In this document: positions 37,380 through 45,205 of the stretch, one piece after another | How positions within the stretch are numbered: the first letter of the stretch is position 1 | How the letters are laid out: each line of letters begins with the position of its first letter | From: Alloprevotella tannerae ATCC 51259 | GTDB lineage: Bacteria; Bacteroidota; Bacteroidia; Bacteroidales; Bacteroidaceae | Direction of reading: 5' to 3' | NCBI RefSeq assembly: GCF_000159995.1 | Contig: NZ_GG700642.1 | Coordinates: forward strand, 801,159-865,158 | DNA length: 64,000 nt | Notes under the pieces: model-generated | The model's input: only the letters and a program-made list of their open reading frames with translations | Databases searched by the model: none | What the model was told of the DNA's origin: nothing | Made by a program: the position numbers and the translations under genes

Positions 37380-37439
37380 CAAGCGCAAGGGCGAGGAGCG
37401 CTCTTGGTTCAATTATCCACCAAATAAATCTATACCACA

Positions 37440-37850
37440 ATGATTAAGTTCGTTATCAGAGCGAAGAAAAATCCGCTCAACCGTACACAAATTAAATTTT
37501 ATCCCCAGATGGCGCCGGGCGTGCCCGTGATGTTGCGCACGATTGTCGGGCGCATCGAGAAGCGTTCGGGCGTATCTTCTGCCTCCGTCAAGGCGGTGTT
37601 GGATGCCCTGCAATATGAGATTCTCCAAACACTCTCCGATGGTAATTCGGTTCGCTTAGGTGATCTCGGTTCTTTTCGCCTGACAATGCACGGCGAGGGC
37701 GTAACGACGGCGAAAGAGGCAAAGGAAAAAGGGGCAAATCTCATTAAGCGCGTGAGCGTGCGATTCACGAAAAGCAGTACGATGCGTATGGCACTTGACA
37801 AGCGCAACTTAATCTTCGGTGCGCAGGACGATATCCGGAATGCGAAGTAA
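37440..37850 (+). CDS. HU-related DNA-binding protein, copy 2
   Basis: 136 residues. It differs from copy 1 near the N-terminus (LNRTQIKFYP instead of LKRDQVKFYP) and in the arm and C-terminus (GVTTAKEAKEK, TMRMALDKRNLIFGAQDD). The central 90 bases are almost identical in DNA as well as protein. It stands divergent from the second CDC-like operon. Confidence 0.88.
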   Translation: MIKFVIRAKKNPLNRTQIKFYPQMAPGVPVMLRTIVGRIEKRSGVSSASVKAVLDALQYEILQTLSDGNSVRLGDLGSFRLTMHGEGVTTAKEAKEKGANLIKRVSVRFTKSSTMRMALDKRNLIFGAQDDIRNAK

Positions 37851-37900
37851 GTGAAGAGGAGGCACAGCGTAGTGCCGGCAAAAAATTACATTTAGCAAAG

Positions 37901-37935
37901 GCCGCGTTTTCACCCGATGAAAGCGCGGCTTTTTC
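37901..37935 (+). terminator. Terminator of HU-related gene 2
   Basis: GCCGCGTTTTCA with TGAAAGCGCGGC (one wobble), a 5-base loop, then TTTTTC. Confidence 0.88.
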
Positions 37936-37988
37936 GTACTTTGTCGAAAATGGGCCGTTGATCAGGTGTGCGGGGATAAGGATTGTTC

Positions 37989-38104
37989 AAACTTTCACCT
38001 ATGATCGGAAAAAGTTTCTTAGGTGAAAGTTTGAAGAGTCTTATAGGAGAATTAAAATTGTCTTATAAGAAAGTTTCAACGATCATAGGTGAAAGTTTGG
38101 CGAG
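37989..38104. repeat. 22-bp direct repeat array, copy 2
   Basis: Units start at 38017, 38039, 38061 and 38083; the inverted half-unit is AACTTTCACCTATGA at 37989-38003. The change CTCC to CACC in the inverted half is matched by GGAG to GGTG in the last unit, so the outer arms co-vary. Confidence 0.9.
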
Positions 38105-38291
38105 GGTGCGGAGATGGGTGAATCGGGGTGCGGAGATGGGTGGATCAGGGTGCATAAGGCGGTGTTGTTTTGTAGCTGAATCTTCGATGAAACCGTGCTT
38201 TTTTGAACATTTCCTCCGTTTTTACATTACTTTTTGCGCATTCCCGTAAAAGCATGAGGCGCCCTTTACTCGTAAATCGGCGTGTGTTTGA

Positions 38292-38392
38292 AAGACCAAC
38301 CCTATGGGGTTGTCATTGAACCCTTGATTCGTGACAGCGTTGACGCTTTGCGTCAACACTGCCCTGCCAAAAGACTAACCCCGATGGGGTTA
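38292..38392 (+). repeat. Dispersed three-hairpin repeat, forward copy
   Basis: Pairs with the reverse copy at 38496 across a spacer of about 100 bases. The central stem has CAGCGTTGACG at its left side and CGTCAACACTG at its right. Confidence 0.85.
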
Positions 38393-38495
38393 TTAGCAAG
38401 TGAAAGTGCGCAAGGATGATGTGATTTTAGGCGGACAATCGGCCTTTCTCTACAGTAAGTTTATAAGATCGGAGATAAGGTAAAACACATAAAGG

Positions 38496-38599
38496 CAAGC
38501 CCTTAGGCTTGGTCATTTGGCAGGGCAGGTGTTGGAGCGAAGCGACAACCCTGCCATAGTGTGTCGCAAGAGGGCAACCCCTTAGGGTTGGTCTTTTAG
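38496..38599 (-). repeat. Dispersed three-hairpin repeat, reverse copy
   Basis: The terminal hairpin is AAGCC-CTTA-GGCTT and the other end is AACCCCTTAGGGTT. The central stem is GTTG-GAGCGAAGC-GACAAC, unlike its forward partner. Confidence 0.85.
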
Positions 38600-38721
38600 C
38601 TCTCGCCGTAGTAAATATATGAGACTACATTGTTTTTATAAGTTAGAGAATAAAACCACCTAATATCCAATTGTTATTTAATTAAAGATACGTATTTTTG
38701 CAGCATACCATAAAAATAACT

Positions 38722-39174
38722 ATGCCACAAACTCTTTGTCATCTACTTATCCATTGTGTATTTCACAAAAAAGTATCTGCTCCAACCATTAGAGATATAG
38801 ATCAACGACGACTCAACATATTTATAAAGGATACCTGTGAGAACTATGGATGTTCTTGTATTATTGCAAACGGTCCGGGCGATCATCTTCATTTACTTAC
38901 AACTTTATCACCGGAAATATCCTTATCGACATTTATAAAAGAGATTAAACGTCTTTCATCTCGTTTTCTCAAAGAATGTGATAGCATATATTATCACAAC
39001 TTTTACTGGCAATCAGGTTATGCCGGCTTCTCCGTCTCCCGTAAATTCAAAAAATCCGTGTATCAATATATTATTACTCAAAAAGAACATCATCAGAAGC
39101 GATCAACATATAGTGAACTTGAAGCTTTATTAAGAAATGCCGGTATTGATTCGGATCATCACTATTGGAAATAA
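38722..39174 (+). CDS. IS200/RAYT-like Y1 transposase
   Basis: 150-residue single-strand DNA transposase of the HUH (Y1_Tnp) superfamily. The metal-binding HUH is His55-Leu-His57 in GDHLHLL. The nucleophile is probably Tyr116 in YIITQ, with Gln120 and the following HH typical of the IS200-like group. The ATG at 38722 (MPQTLCHLLIHCVFHKK) matches the usual family start; the TTG at 38698 does not. No TnpB is present. It stands between inverted pairs of the structured repeat, the arrangement of REP-associated transposases, and is the only transposase in the window, so it is the natural candidate to mobilise the repeat. Confidence 0.88.
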   Translation: MPQTLCHLLIHCVFHKKVSAPTIRDIDQRRLNIFIKDTCENYGCSCIIANGPGDHLHLLTTLSPEISLSTFIKEIKRLSSRFLKECDSIYYHNFYWQSGYAGFSVSRKFKKSVYQYIITQKEHHQKRSTYSELEALLRNAGIDSDHHYWK

Positions 39175-39209
39175 AGTATTATCTATATAACCATTGGGCC
39201 GTTTTGAGA

Positions 39210-39308
39210 GACCAACCCTATGGGGTTGTCATTAAACCCTTGATCCGAGGCAGCGTTGACGCAAAGCGTCAACACTGCCCTGCCAAAAGACTAACCCCGA
39301 TGGGGTTA
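39210..39308 (+). repeat. Dispersed three-hairpin repeat, forward copy
   Basis: First copy after the transposase gene, 35 bases past its stop. The spacer to the next reverse copy (39309-39407) is nearly identical to 62258-62355. Confidence 0.85.
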
Positions 39309-39407
39309 TCGGCAGGTGAGAATGCGCGAGGATTATGTGATTTTAGGCGGAATATCGGTCATATTCCGCAGCGAGTTTATATCGGAGTGCGGAAAAAACA
39401 TGCAAAC

Positions 39408-39513
39408 AAGCCCTTAGGCTTGGTCTTTTGGTAGAGCAGGGTTAAAGTGCGGAGTGCTTTAACCCTGTTTAATGGGGAACGCCGTTTTGCAAGCCCATAG
39501 GGTTGGTCTTTCA
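39408..39513 (-). repeat. Dispersed three-hairpin repeat, reverse copy
   Basis: The central stem is GGTTAAAG...CTTTAACC, a third stem version with compensating changes. A 35-base linker joins it to the next forward copy. Confidence 0.85.
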
Positions 39514-39548
39514 AGTTTGTCGCGTATATGAATTGGGGCGTTTTGAGA

Positions 39549-39648
39549 GACCAACCCTATGGGGTTGTCATTACCGCTATATGCTGATGCAGGGTTGACG
39601 CGATGCGTCAACCCTGCCCTACCAAAAGACTAACCCCGATGGGGTTAT
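39549..39648 (+). repeat. Dispersed three-hairpin repeat, forward copy
   Basis: Starts a long-spacer composite; the spacer 39649-40004 includes the sequence seen at 180-320. Confidence 0.85.
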
Positions 39649-40004
39649 TGGCGGAGTAAATTGGGCGAAAGTTACGTAAAGTTGGATGAGTTATTGACAT
39701 TTTTATAGTAGAGAGCGTAGAATGAGGGTTATTGGTGGGTGAAAGTGCGCGGAGATTATGTTGTTTCAGGTGGGAGGTTAGTACGTTCATAGGTGTGGAC
39801 GGTTGCGAGGGGTTATTTACGGGCGCCATTGTACGACGTTTTTGCGGATTTATTCGATGAAATCGGGTGTTTTTGAGATATACATTGGGCGGTGATGCGG
39901 TTATTTGCGGGCAAGATTGTGCAGAGTTTTTGTGATTTTAGGCGGTATATCGGTCATATTCCGCAGCGAGTTTATATGGGTGTACGGGAAAAATACATGC
40001 AAAC

Positions 40005-40110
40005 AAGCCCTTAGGCTTGGTCTTTTGGTAGAGCAGGGTTAAAGTGCGTAGTGCTTTAACCCTGTTTAATGAGGCACGCCGTTTTGCAACCCCTTAGGGT
40101 TGGTCTTTCA
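40005..40110 (-). repeat. Dispersed three-hairpin repeat, reverse copy
   Basis: GGTTAAAG/CTTTAACC central stem, nearly identical to 39408-39513. Confidence 0.85.
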
Positions 40111-40144
40111 AGTTTGTCGCGTATATGAATTGGGGAGTTTTGAG

Positions 40145-40243
40145 AGACCAACCCTATGGGGTTGTCATTACCGCTATATGCTGATGCAGTGTTGACGCCA
40201 GGCGTCAACACTGCCCTGCCAAAAGACTAACCCCGATGGGGTT
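40145..40243 (+). repeat. Dispersed three-hairpin repeat, forward copy
   Basis: The central stem has GTTGACGCC on the left and GGCGTCAAC on the right, extending the stem by one pair in a compensatory manner. Confidence 0.85.
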
Positions 40244-40433
40244 ATTGGCGGGGTAAATTGGGCGAAAGTTACGTAAAGTTGGACGAGTTATTGACACTTT
40301 TATAGTAAAGAGCATAGAATGAGGGTTATTGGTGGGTGAAAGTGTGCGATGATTATGTGGTTTTGGGCGGAGAATCGGCCATATTCCATAGCAAGTATAG
40401 AGAGTTGAGCGGTAAGGAAAAATGTACAAAAAC

Positions 40434-40533
40434 AAGCCCTTAGGCTTGGTCATTTGGCAGGGCAGGTGTTGGAGTGAAGCGACAACCCTGCCATAGTGTG
40501 TCGCAAGAGGGCAACCCCTTAGGGTTGGTCTTT
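40434..40533 (-). repeat. Dispersed three-hairpin repeat, reverse copy
   Basis: GAGTGAAGC version of the central stem; nearly identical to 62875-62974. Confidence 0.85.
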
Positions 40534-40570
40534 TAAGGTTTGTTGCATATATGAGTTGGGGAGTTTTGAG

Positions 40571-40670
40571 AGACCAACCCTATGGGGTTGTCAATGAACC
40601 GATGTCCCGAGGCAGGGTTGTCGCTTTGCTCCAACACCTGCCCTGCCAAGAGACTAACCCCGATGGGGTT
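40571..40670 (+). repeat. Dispersed three-hairpin repeat, forward copy
   Basis: Last copy of this array, with a central stem of the reverse-copy type (GTTGTCGCTTTGCTCCAAC). That mixture points to recombination between copies. No reverse partner follows; 40671-41300 holds a long-spacer sequence and then nothing recognised. Confidence 0.85.
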
Positions 40671-41312
40671 ATTGGCGGAGTAAATTGGGCGAAAGTTACG
40701 TAAAGTTGGACGAGTTATTGACATTTTTATAGTAGAGAGCGTAGAATGAGGGTTATTGGTGGGTGAAAGTGCGCGGAGATTATGTGATTTTAGGCGGAGA
40801 GTGGGTGCATGAACAGGTGCAGGTAATGGTGATAAGCTTATTTGTGAATGATATTGTACGTTATTTTTGCCGATTTCATCGATGAAATCGGGTGTTTTTA
40901 ATATGTTTCTTGGGTGGAGATGGAGGGATTGACGAGCGAATCTGCGCGGCGTTTGTGCGAGCTAAACGATAGAATTTTGAATTGTAATATGTAATTTTGG
41001 TGGAAATGTGGATGTTTTTATATAATTTGTGAGCTATTTATGTGAATATATGCGGTAAATTGCGTATATTTAGACGCAATTCGGGCGACAATGCGGTTGG
41101 TCGTGGGCGAATGTGGGTAAGAACTAAAAAATGTAGGTTTTCCGGCGGCGGTTTCGTTGATTGCTTTGCACTGAAAACGGCAGGGAGGAAAATTGAAAAT
41201 AAGTATCCAAAAAACCGATGTAGGGGAAATTGTCAACTGTTTACATATTTTGGGGAATGAGCCATATTTTCAACTACTTTTGTTCATTATCAGCGATTTA
41301 CGAAAATGCCCA

Positions 41313-41387
41313 TGTCCGATTAGAGCAAGTCGGGAAAATGAAAAATGTCCGATTAGAGCAACTTTTTGTCCGATTAGAGCAAGTCGG
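41313..41387. repeat. Three copies of a 16-base motif
   Basis: TGTCCGATTAGAGCAA occurs at 41313, 41346 and 41367, the first and last followed by GTCGG. Spacings of 33 and 21 bases are irregular. It lies 315 bases before the repeat-protein gene. Its role is unknown. Confidence 0.8.
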
Positions 41388-41701
41388 TTTGGGGTAAATC
41401 GTCCGAACTTTGCAAAAAGAAACAATACTTCAAGAGGCGAAGTGCGAAAAAAATGGGAGGCAGGCTGAAAAATCACGCGGCAGTTACAAGATTATTTATA
41501 TAAGATGTGAGAACAGTGATACACCGCAGTCGGAATCTTCTTCGAGGCAAGGCAAGCGACAAGATGAGTCTCCCCAAGAACGACAAAAGACATTTAACTC
41601 AATTGGTGAAAGTCAATACATAAAAACAATTCAATCCTAACGCCCGGGCCTTCGATACGGCATTGCTCCGAAAGGAGTTTCAACAGGGAGGCATTATAAT
41701 T

Positions 41702-43687
41702 ATGAAACAACATTTACTTAAGAACACTTACGCGGCGATCGTCGCGCTGTTCATTGCAATGATGGCCCTGCCCACCACGGCGCAGGCGCAGACCAAGTAC
41801 GACCTCGAGATTTGCGGCACGTGGGTAACTTCCGACAACTGCAGCGACCTTTCCGGGATTTACGGCGTAGAGGGAACGGTAAAGTACGACCCGGACAGCA
41901 AGACGCTTACACTTGAGGGTGCTAAACTGACTGCTAGTATTTGTATCTGGTCAAAGATCGACGGCCTAACAATAAAGGTGAGCGGCGCCAACGAGCTGGA
42001 TGCAAGAAGCGCGGTGGCTATCTCCGTCAGAGCTCCGATGACGATTACCGGCGGTGGAACGCTCAATGGGAAGAGCCTGGCAGACTGTGTGATCTTGATA
42101 TGGAATACAAACCTTACCATTAAGGACTGCATTGTGAATGCCAAAGGAGAATACGGCATTAAGGGAAAGTATGGTTCTGAGAAGTTACTTATTAGCAAAG
42201 CTACGGTAACAGCAGAGGGGAAATTGAAATGGGGGGGATCTATCTGCGACTTCAAGGAAATCACGCTGGAAGACTGCGCTATCACGCAGCCCGCCGGAGC
42301 GAGATTTGATGAATCAAAGCATGCTATAGTACTCAACGGAGAGATCGTAGAGAGCGAGGTGAAGATTGTGCCAACCAAGTACGATCTCTTTATTTGCGGC
42401 ACGCAGGTAACTTCCGACCACTGCGGCGACCTTTCCGTGATTCCCGGCGTAAAGGGTTCGGTAAGCTACGACCCCTACAACAAGACCCTCACGCTTGAGA
42501 ATGCTAAACTGAATGTTGAAGGGGATCATAGTGGTATCGAGTCAGAGATCGACGGCCTAACGATAAAGGTGGGCGGCACTAACGAGCTGAAAGCAGAAAA
42601 CTCGGCGGCCGTCACCATCGGCGCTCCAGCTACGATTACCGGCGGTGGCACGCTCAATGCGGAGAGCGAGGAATCCTGTGGGATCTACGCACTGGAAACA
42701 AACCTTACCATTAAGGACTGTATCGTGAATGCCAAGGGAAAATACGGCATTACAGGACAGGTTGGTTCAAAAGAGAAGTTACTTATCAGCAATGCTACGG
42801 TAACAGCAGAGGGGCGAGCCGGTTCTATCTGCGACTTCAAGGAAATCACGCTGGAAGACTGCGCTATCACGCAACCCGCCGGAGCGGTGGTCGATAACTC
42901 ACAAGGTGCTGTCGTTCTCAACGGAGAGACAGTAACGAGCGAGGTGAAGATTGAACCTATAACCAAGTACGACCTCAAGATTTGCGGCACACAGGTAACT
43001 TCCGGCAATTGCGGAGACCTTTCCGTAATTGACGGCGTAGAGGGAACGGTAAAGTACGATCCGGACAGCAAGACGCTTACGCTTGAGGATGCTAAACTGA
43101 ATATTGAAGGAGAGGTTGATTGCATCGAGTCAGAGATCGACGGCCTAACGATAAAGGTGAGCGGCACCAACGAGCTGAATGCAGTAGACGCGGCCGCCAT
43201 CGTCGACGCTCCAACGACGATTACCGGCGGTGGCACGCTCAATATGAAGAGCGAGAAATACGCTGCGATCTACGCAGCGAGAACAAACCTTACCATTAAG
43301 GACTGTATCGTAAATGCCAAAGGAAAATGGGGCATTGCAGGATATAATGATTCAAAAGAGAAGTTATTTATCAGCAAAGCTACGGTAACAGCAGAGGGAA
43401 GAGAAGGTTCTATCCGCAACTTCAAGGAAATCACACTGGAAGACTGCGCTATCACGCAACCTGCCGGAGCGGTGGTCGATAACTCGCAAGGTGCTGTCGT
43501 ACTCAACGGAGAGATTGTAAAGAGCGAGGTTGTAATCACAAGAGGTTCGGACGGCATCAACACGCCGACCATCGACACCACAGCCCGCAGTGGCATCTAT
43601 ACGCTCAGCGGCGTGAAGCTCGGCGGTGAGGTGAAAGACTTGCCGAAGGGTGTGTATATTGTGAATGGAAAGAAAGTAGTGAAGTAA
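41702..43687 (+). CDS. Secreted protein with three long tandem repeats
   Basis: 661 residues with a signal peptide (residues 1-30, ending TAQA). Three units of 194-196 residues start at 41795, 42377 and 42965. Each opens with KYDLxICGTxVTS, goes through YDPxxKTLTLE and ITGGGTLN, and closes with CDFKEITLEDCAITQPAGA or a variant. The regular short strands and TLTIKDC/LTIKDCIVNAKG turns suggest a right-handed beta-helix. The C-terminus (GIYTLSGVKL...KGVYIVNGKKVVK) resembles sorting or anchoring tails of Bacteroidales exported proteins. The DNA of the units is also very similar, so unit number may change by recombination. No enzyme motif is seen. The frame opens at 41663, but the ATG at 41702 starts the signal peptide. 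Confidence 0.8.
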   Translation: MKQHLLKNTYAAIVALFIAMMALPTTAQAQTKYDLEICGTWVTSDNCSDLSGIYGVEGTVKYDPDSKTLTLEGAKLTASICIWSKIDGLTIKVSGANELDARSAVAISVRAPMTITGGGTLNGKSLADCVILIWNTNLTIKDCIVNAKGEYGIKGKYGSEKLLISKATVTAEGKLKWGGSICDFKEITLEDCAITQPAGARFDESKHAIVLNGEIVESEVKIVPTKYDLFICGTQVTSDHCGDLSVIPGVKGSVSYDPYNKTLTLENAKLNVEGDHSGIESEIDGLTIKVGGTNELKAENSAAVTIGAPATITGGGTLNAESEESCGIYALETNLTIKDCIVNAKGKYGITGQVGSKEKLLISNATVTAEGRAGSICDFKEITLEDCAITQPAGAVVDNSQGAVVLNGETVTSEVKIEPITKYDLKICGTQVTSGNCGDLSVIDGVEGTVKYDPDSKTLTLEDAKLNIEGEVDCIESEIDGLTIKVSGTNELNAVDAAAIVDAPTTITGGGTLNMKSEKYAAIYAARTNLTIKDCIVNAKGKWGIAGYNDSKEKLFISKATVTAEGREGSIRNFKEITLEDCAITQPAGAVVDNSQGAVVLNGEIVKSEVVITRGSDGINTPTIDTTARSGIYTLSGVKLGGEVKDLPKGVYIVNGKKVVK

Positions 43688-43705
43688 GTGATATTCTCCT
43701 CGAAG

Positions 43706-43742
43706 AGGCCGGGCATTGTAATAGAAATGTCCGGCCTTTTCT
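43706..43742 (+). terminator. Terminator of the repeat-protein gene
   Basis: AGGCCGGGCAT with ATGTCCGGCCT (one G-T) and a T-run, 19 bases after the stop. Confidence 0.85.
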
Positions 43743-43814
43743 AAGTGCGGCTAACTGCATCCCAATTGTACGCTTTATTATGATAAGCAACTGCAACTAC
43801 CCTCAACTTTGAAC

Positions 43815-43852
43815 TAAAAAAGACTGCGGCGTCGGATATGACACGGCAGTCT
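43815..43852 (-). terminator. Terminator of the topA-to-DUF3109 gene run
   Basis: AGACTGC (43821-43827) pairs with GCAGTCT (43846-43852), with further pairing inside; the minus strand then has six Ts. Confidence 0.75.
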
Positions 43853-43891
43853 GTAAGAATAAGCATACTCAAACGATGCTTGCGTGCGACT

Positions 43892-44497
43892 TTATCGCTT
43901 CATCGCTTGAAGTGCGTCGACGGTAGCCTCCAACTCTTTATACCACGCTTCGCCAAAACGGCGAGTCAAGGGGACTTTCAAAAAGCGATAGAGGGGCAAA
44001 CGCAGTTCTTGGCCTTTGCGGCGAGCAGGATCGCAGACGCTCCAGCGGTGATAATTGAGTCCTATATAGCCATTGCTCAATCGCTTTTCGCGAATGGGAT
44101 ACAAGGCGCAGGAGATAGGCTTGCACCAATCCGTTAGCTGTTCACGATAAGCACGCTCAGCAGCGCAGAGGCAACAACCGGCTTCGTAGCAGGTGAAAAC
44201 GCAGTCTTGCCCATTCACGATGCTCGTCACCAAATCTCCCTCAACGTCAACATAAGCTACGCCTTGATCAGCAATGACTTTGCGCGCCTCGGCCGACAAA
44301 CTATCCTCAATCGTCGGCAACAGACGCTCCAGCTCTGCGGCTTCGTCGAGCGTAAGCGGCGCCCCACTCTCACCATCTACGCAGCATTGGCCGTGGCAGG
44401 CAGAAAGGTCGCAACAGAAATATTCCGTAACGATTTCAGTAGACAATAAGACTTTGCCTACTTGCAAAATGGGTATTTCTCGACGAGAAGTGTGCAT
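43892..44497 (-). CDS. DUF3109 family cysteine-cluster protein
   Basis: Cytosolic protein of unknown function, widespread in Bacteroidota. The Cys cluster CCDLSACHGQCC sits near residue 28-40, followed by CVFTCYEAGCCLCAAE and CKPISCALYPIR. Together these can bind a metal or iron-sulfur cluster, as in the YkgJ-like group. The length of 201 residues is normal. It is the last gene of a minus-strand run with ung and speA. Confidence 0.85.
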   Translation of the reverse strand: MHTSRREIPILQVGKVLLSTEIVTEYFCCDLSACHGQCCVDGESGAPLTLDEAAELERLLPTIEDSLSAEARKVIADQGVAYVDVEGDLVTSIVNGQDCVFTCYEAGCCLCAAERAYREQLTDWCKPISCALYPIREKRLSNGYIGLNYHRWSVCDPARRKGQELRLPLYRFLKVPLTRRFGEAWYKELEATVDALQAMKR

Positions 44498-44534
44498 CTT
44501 ATACTAATATGTCGTGTGGAAAAGCAGCATCCCT

Positions 44535-45197
44535 TTACCAATTGATAGGCTCCAAGCCGTGAGCGCGCAGATAATCGTTGCAAAGGGTAAAATGATGGTT
44601 GCCAAAGAAGCCGCGGTAGGCGGAAAGTGGCGATGGATGGGCCGATCGCAGAATAAGATGGCGCGAAGCGTCAATGAGTTCGGCTTTTCGCCCCGCATAA
44701 CTGCCCCATAAGAGAAAAACGAGGTGCTCTCGAGCGGCACTAAGCCGACGTATGACGGCGTCGGTAAATGTTTCCCAGCCATGCCCTTGATGGCTGCCGG
44801 CGGCGTGGGCACGCACGGTCAACGTAGCATTGAGTAAAAGAACGCCTTGGGCAGCCCAGCGGCGCAAACTCCCGCTCGCGGGAATGGCATGACCGACGTC
44901 GGCTTGTATTTCCTTGAAAATATTTTGCAAAGAAGGAGGAAAGGGGACGCCGTCGCGCACACTAAAGCAAAGGCCTTCGGCTTGGCCGGGCTCGTGATAA
45001 GGATCCTGGCCTAAAAGTACGACGCGGACGCGATCGAAAGGGCACAAGTCGAAAGCATTAAAGATCTGCGACCCCGGCGGATAGCAAGGACCGGATTGAT
45101 ACTCGGCACGCACGAAGTCGGTCAACTGCGCAAAATAATCGCTGGCAAACTCTTCGGCTAAGCAGGCTTGCCATCCGGATTCTATCTTTACTTCCAT
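44535..45197 (-). CDS. ung: Uracil-DNA glycosylase
   Basis: Removes uracil from DNA to start base-excision repair. Family 1 motifs: water-activating GQDPYH at residues 63-68 with Asp65, LLNATLTV, VFLLWGSYAGRK, and the minor-groove loop HPSPLSAYRGF. The length of 220 residues is typical. Its start lies 8 bases after the speA stop. Confidence 0.96.
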   Translation of the reverse strand: MEVKIESGWQACLAEEFASDYFAQLTDFVRAEYQSGPCYPPGSQIFNAFDLCPFDRVRVVLLGQDPYHEPGQAEGLCFSVRDGVPFPPSLQNIFKEIQADVGHAIPASGSLRRWAAQGVLLLNATLTVRAHAAGSHQGHGWETFTDAVIRRLSAAREHLVFLLWGSYAGRKAELIDASRHLILRSAHPSPLSAYRGFFGNHHFTLCNDYLRAHGLEPINW

Positions 45198-45205
45198 CGG
45201 TCGCC

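Larger units (their letters stand above)
36713..37439. promoter_or_regulatory. Divergent control region, second copy
   Basis: Matches 29648-30378 over much of its length, with scattered substitutions. There is no gene. It contains the promoters of the second operon and of HU-related gene 2. Confidence 0.6.
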
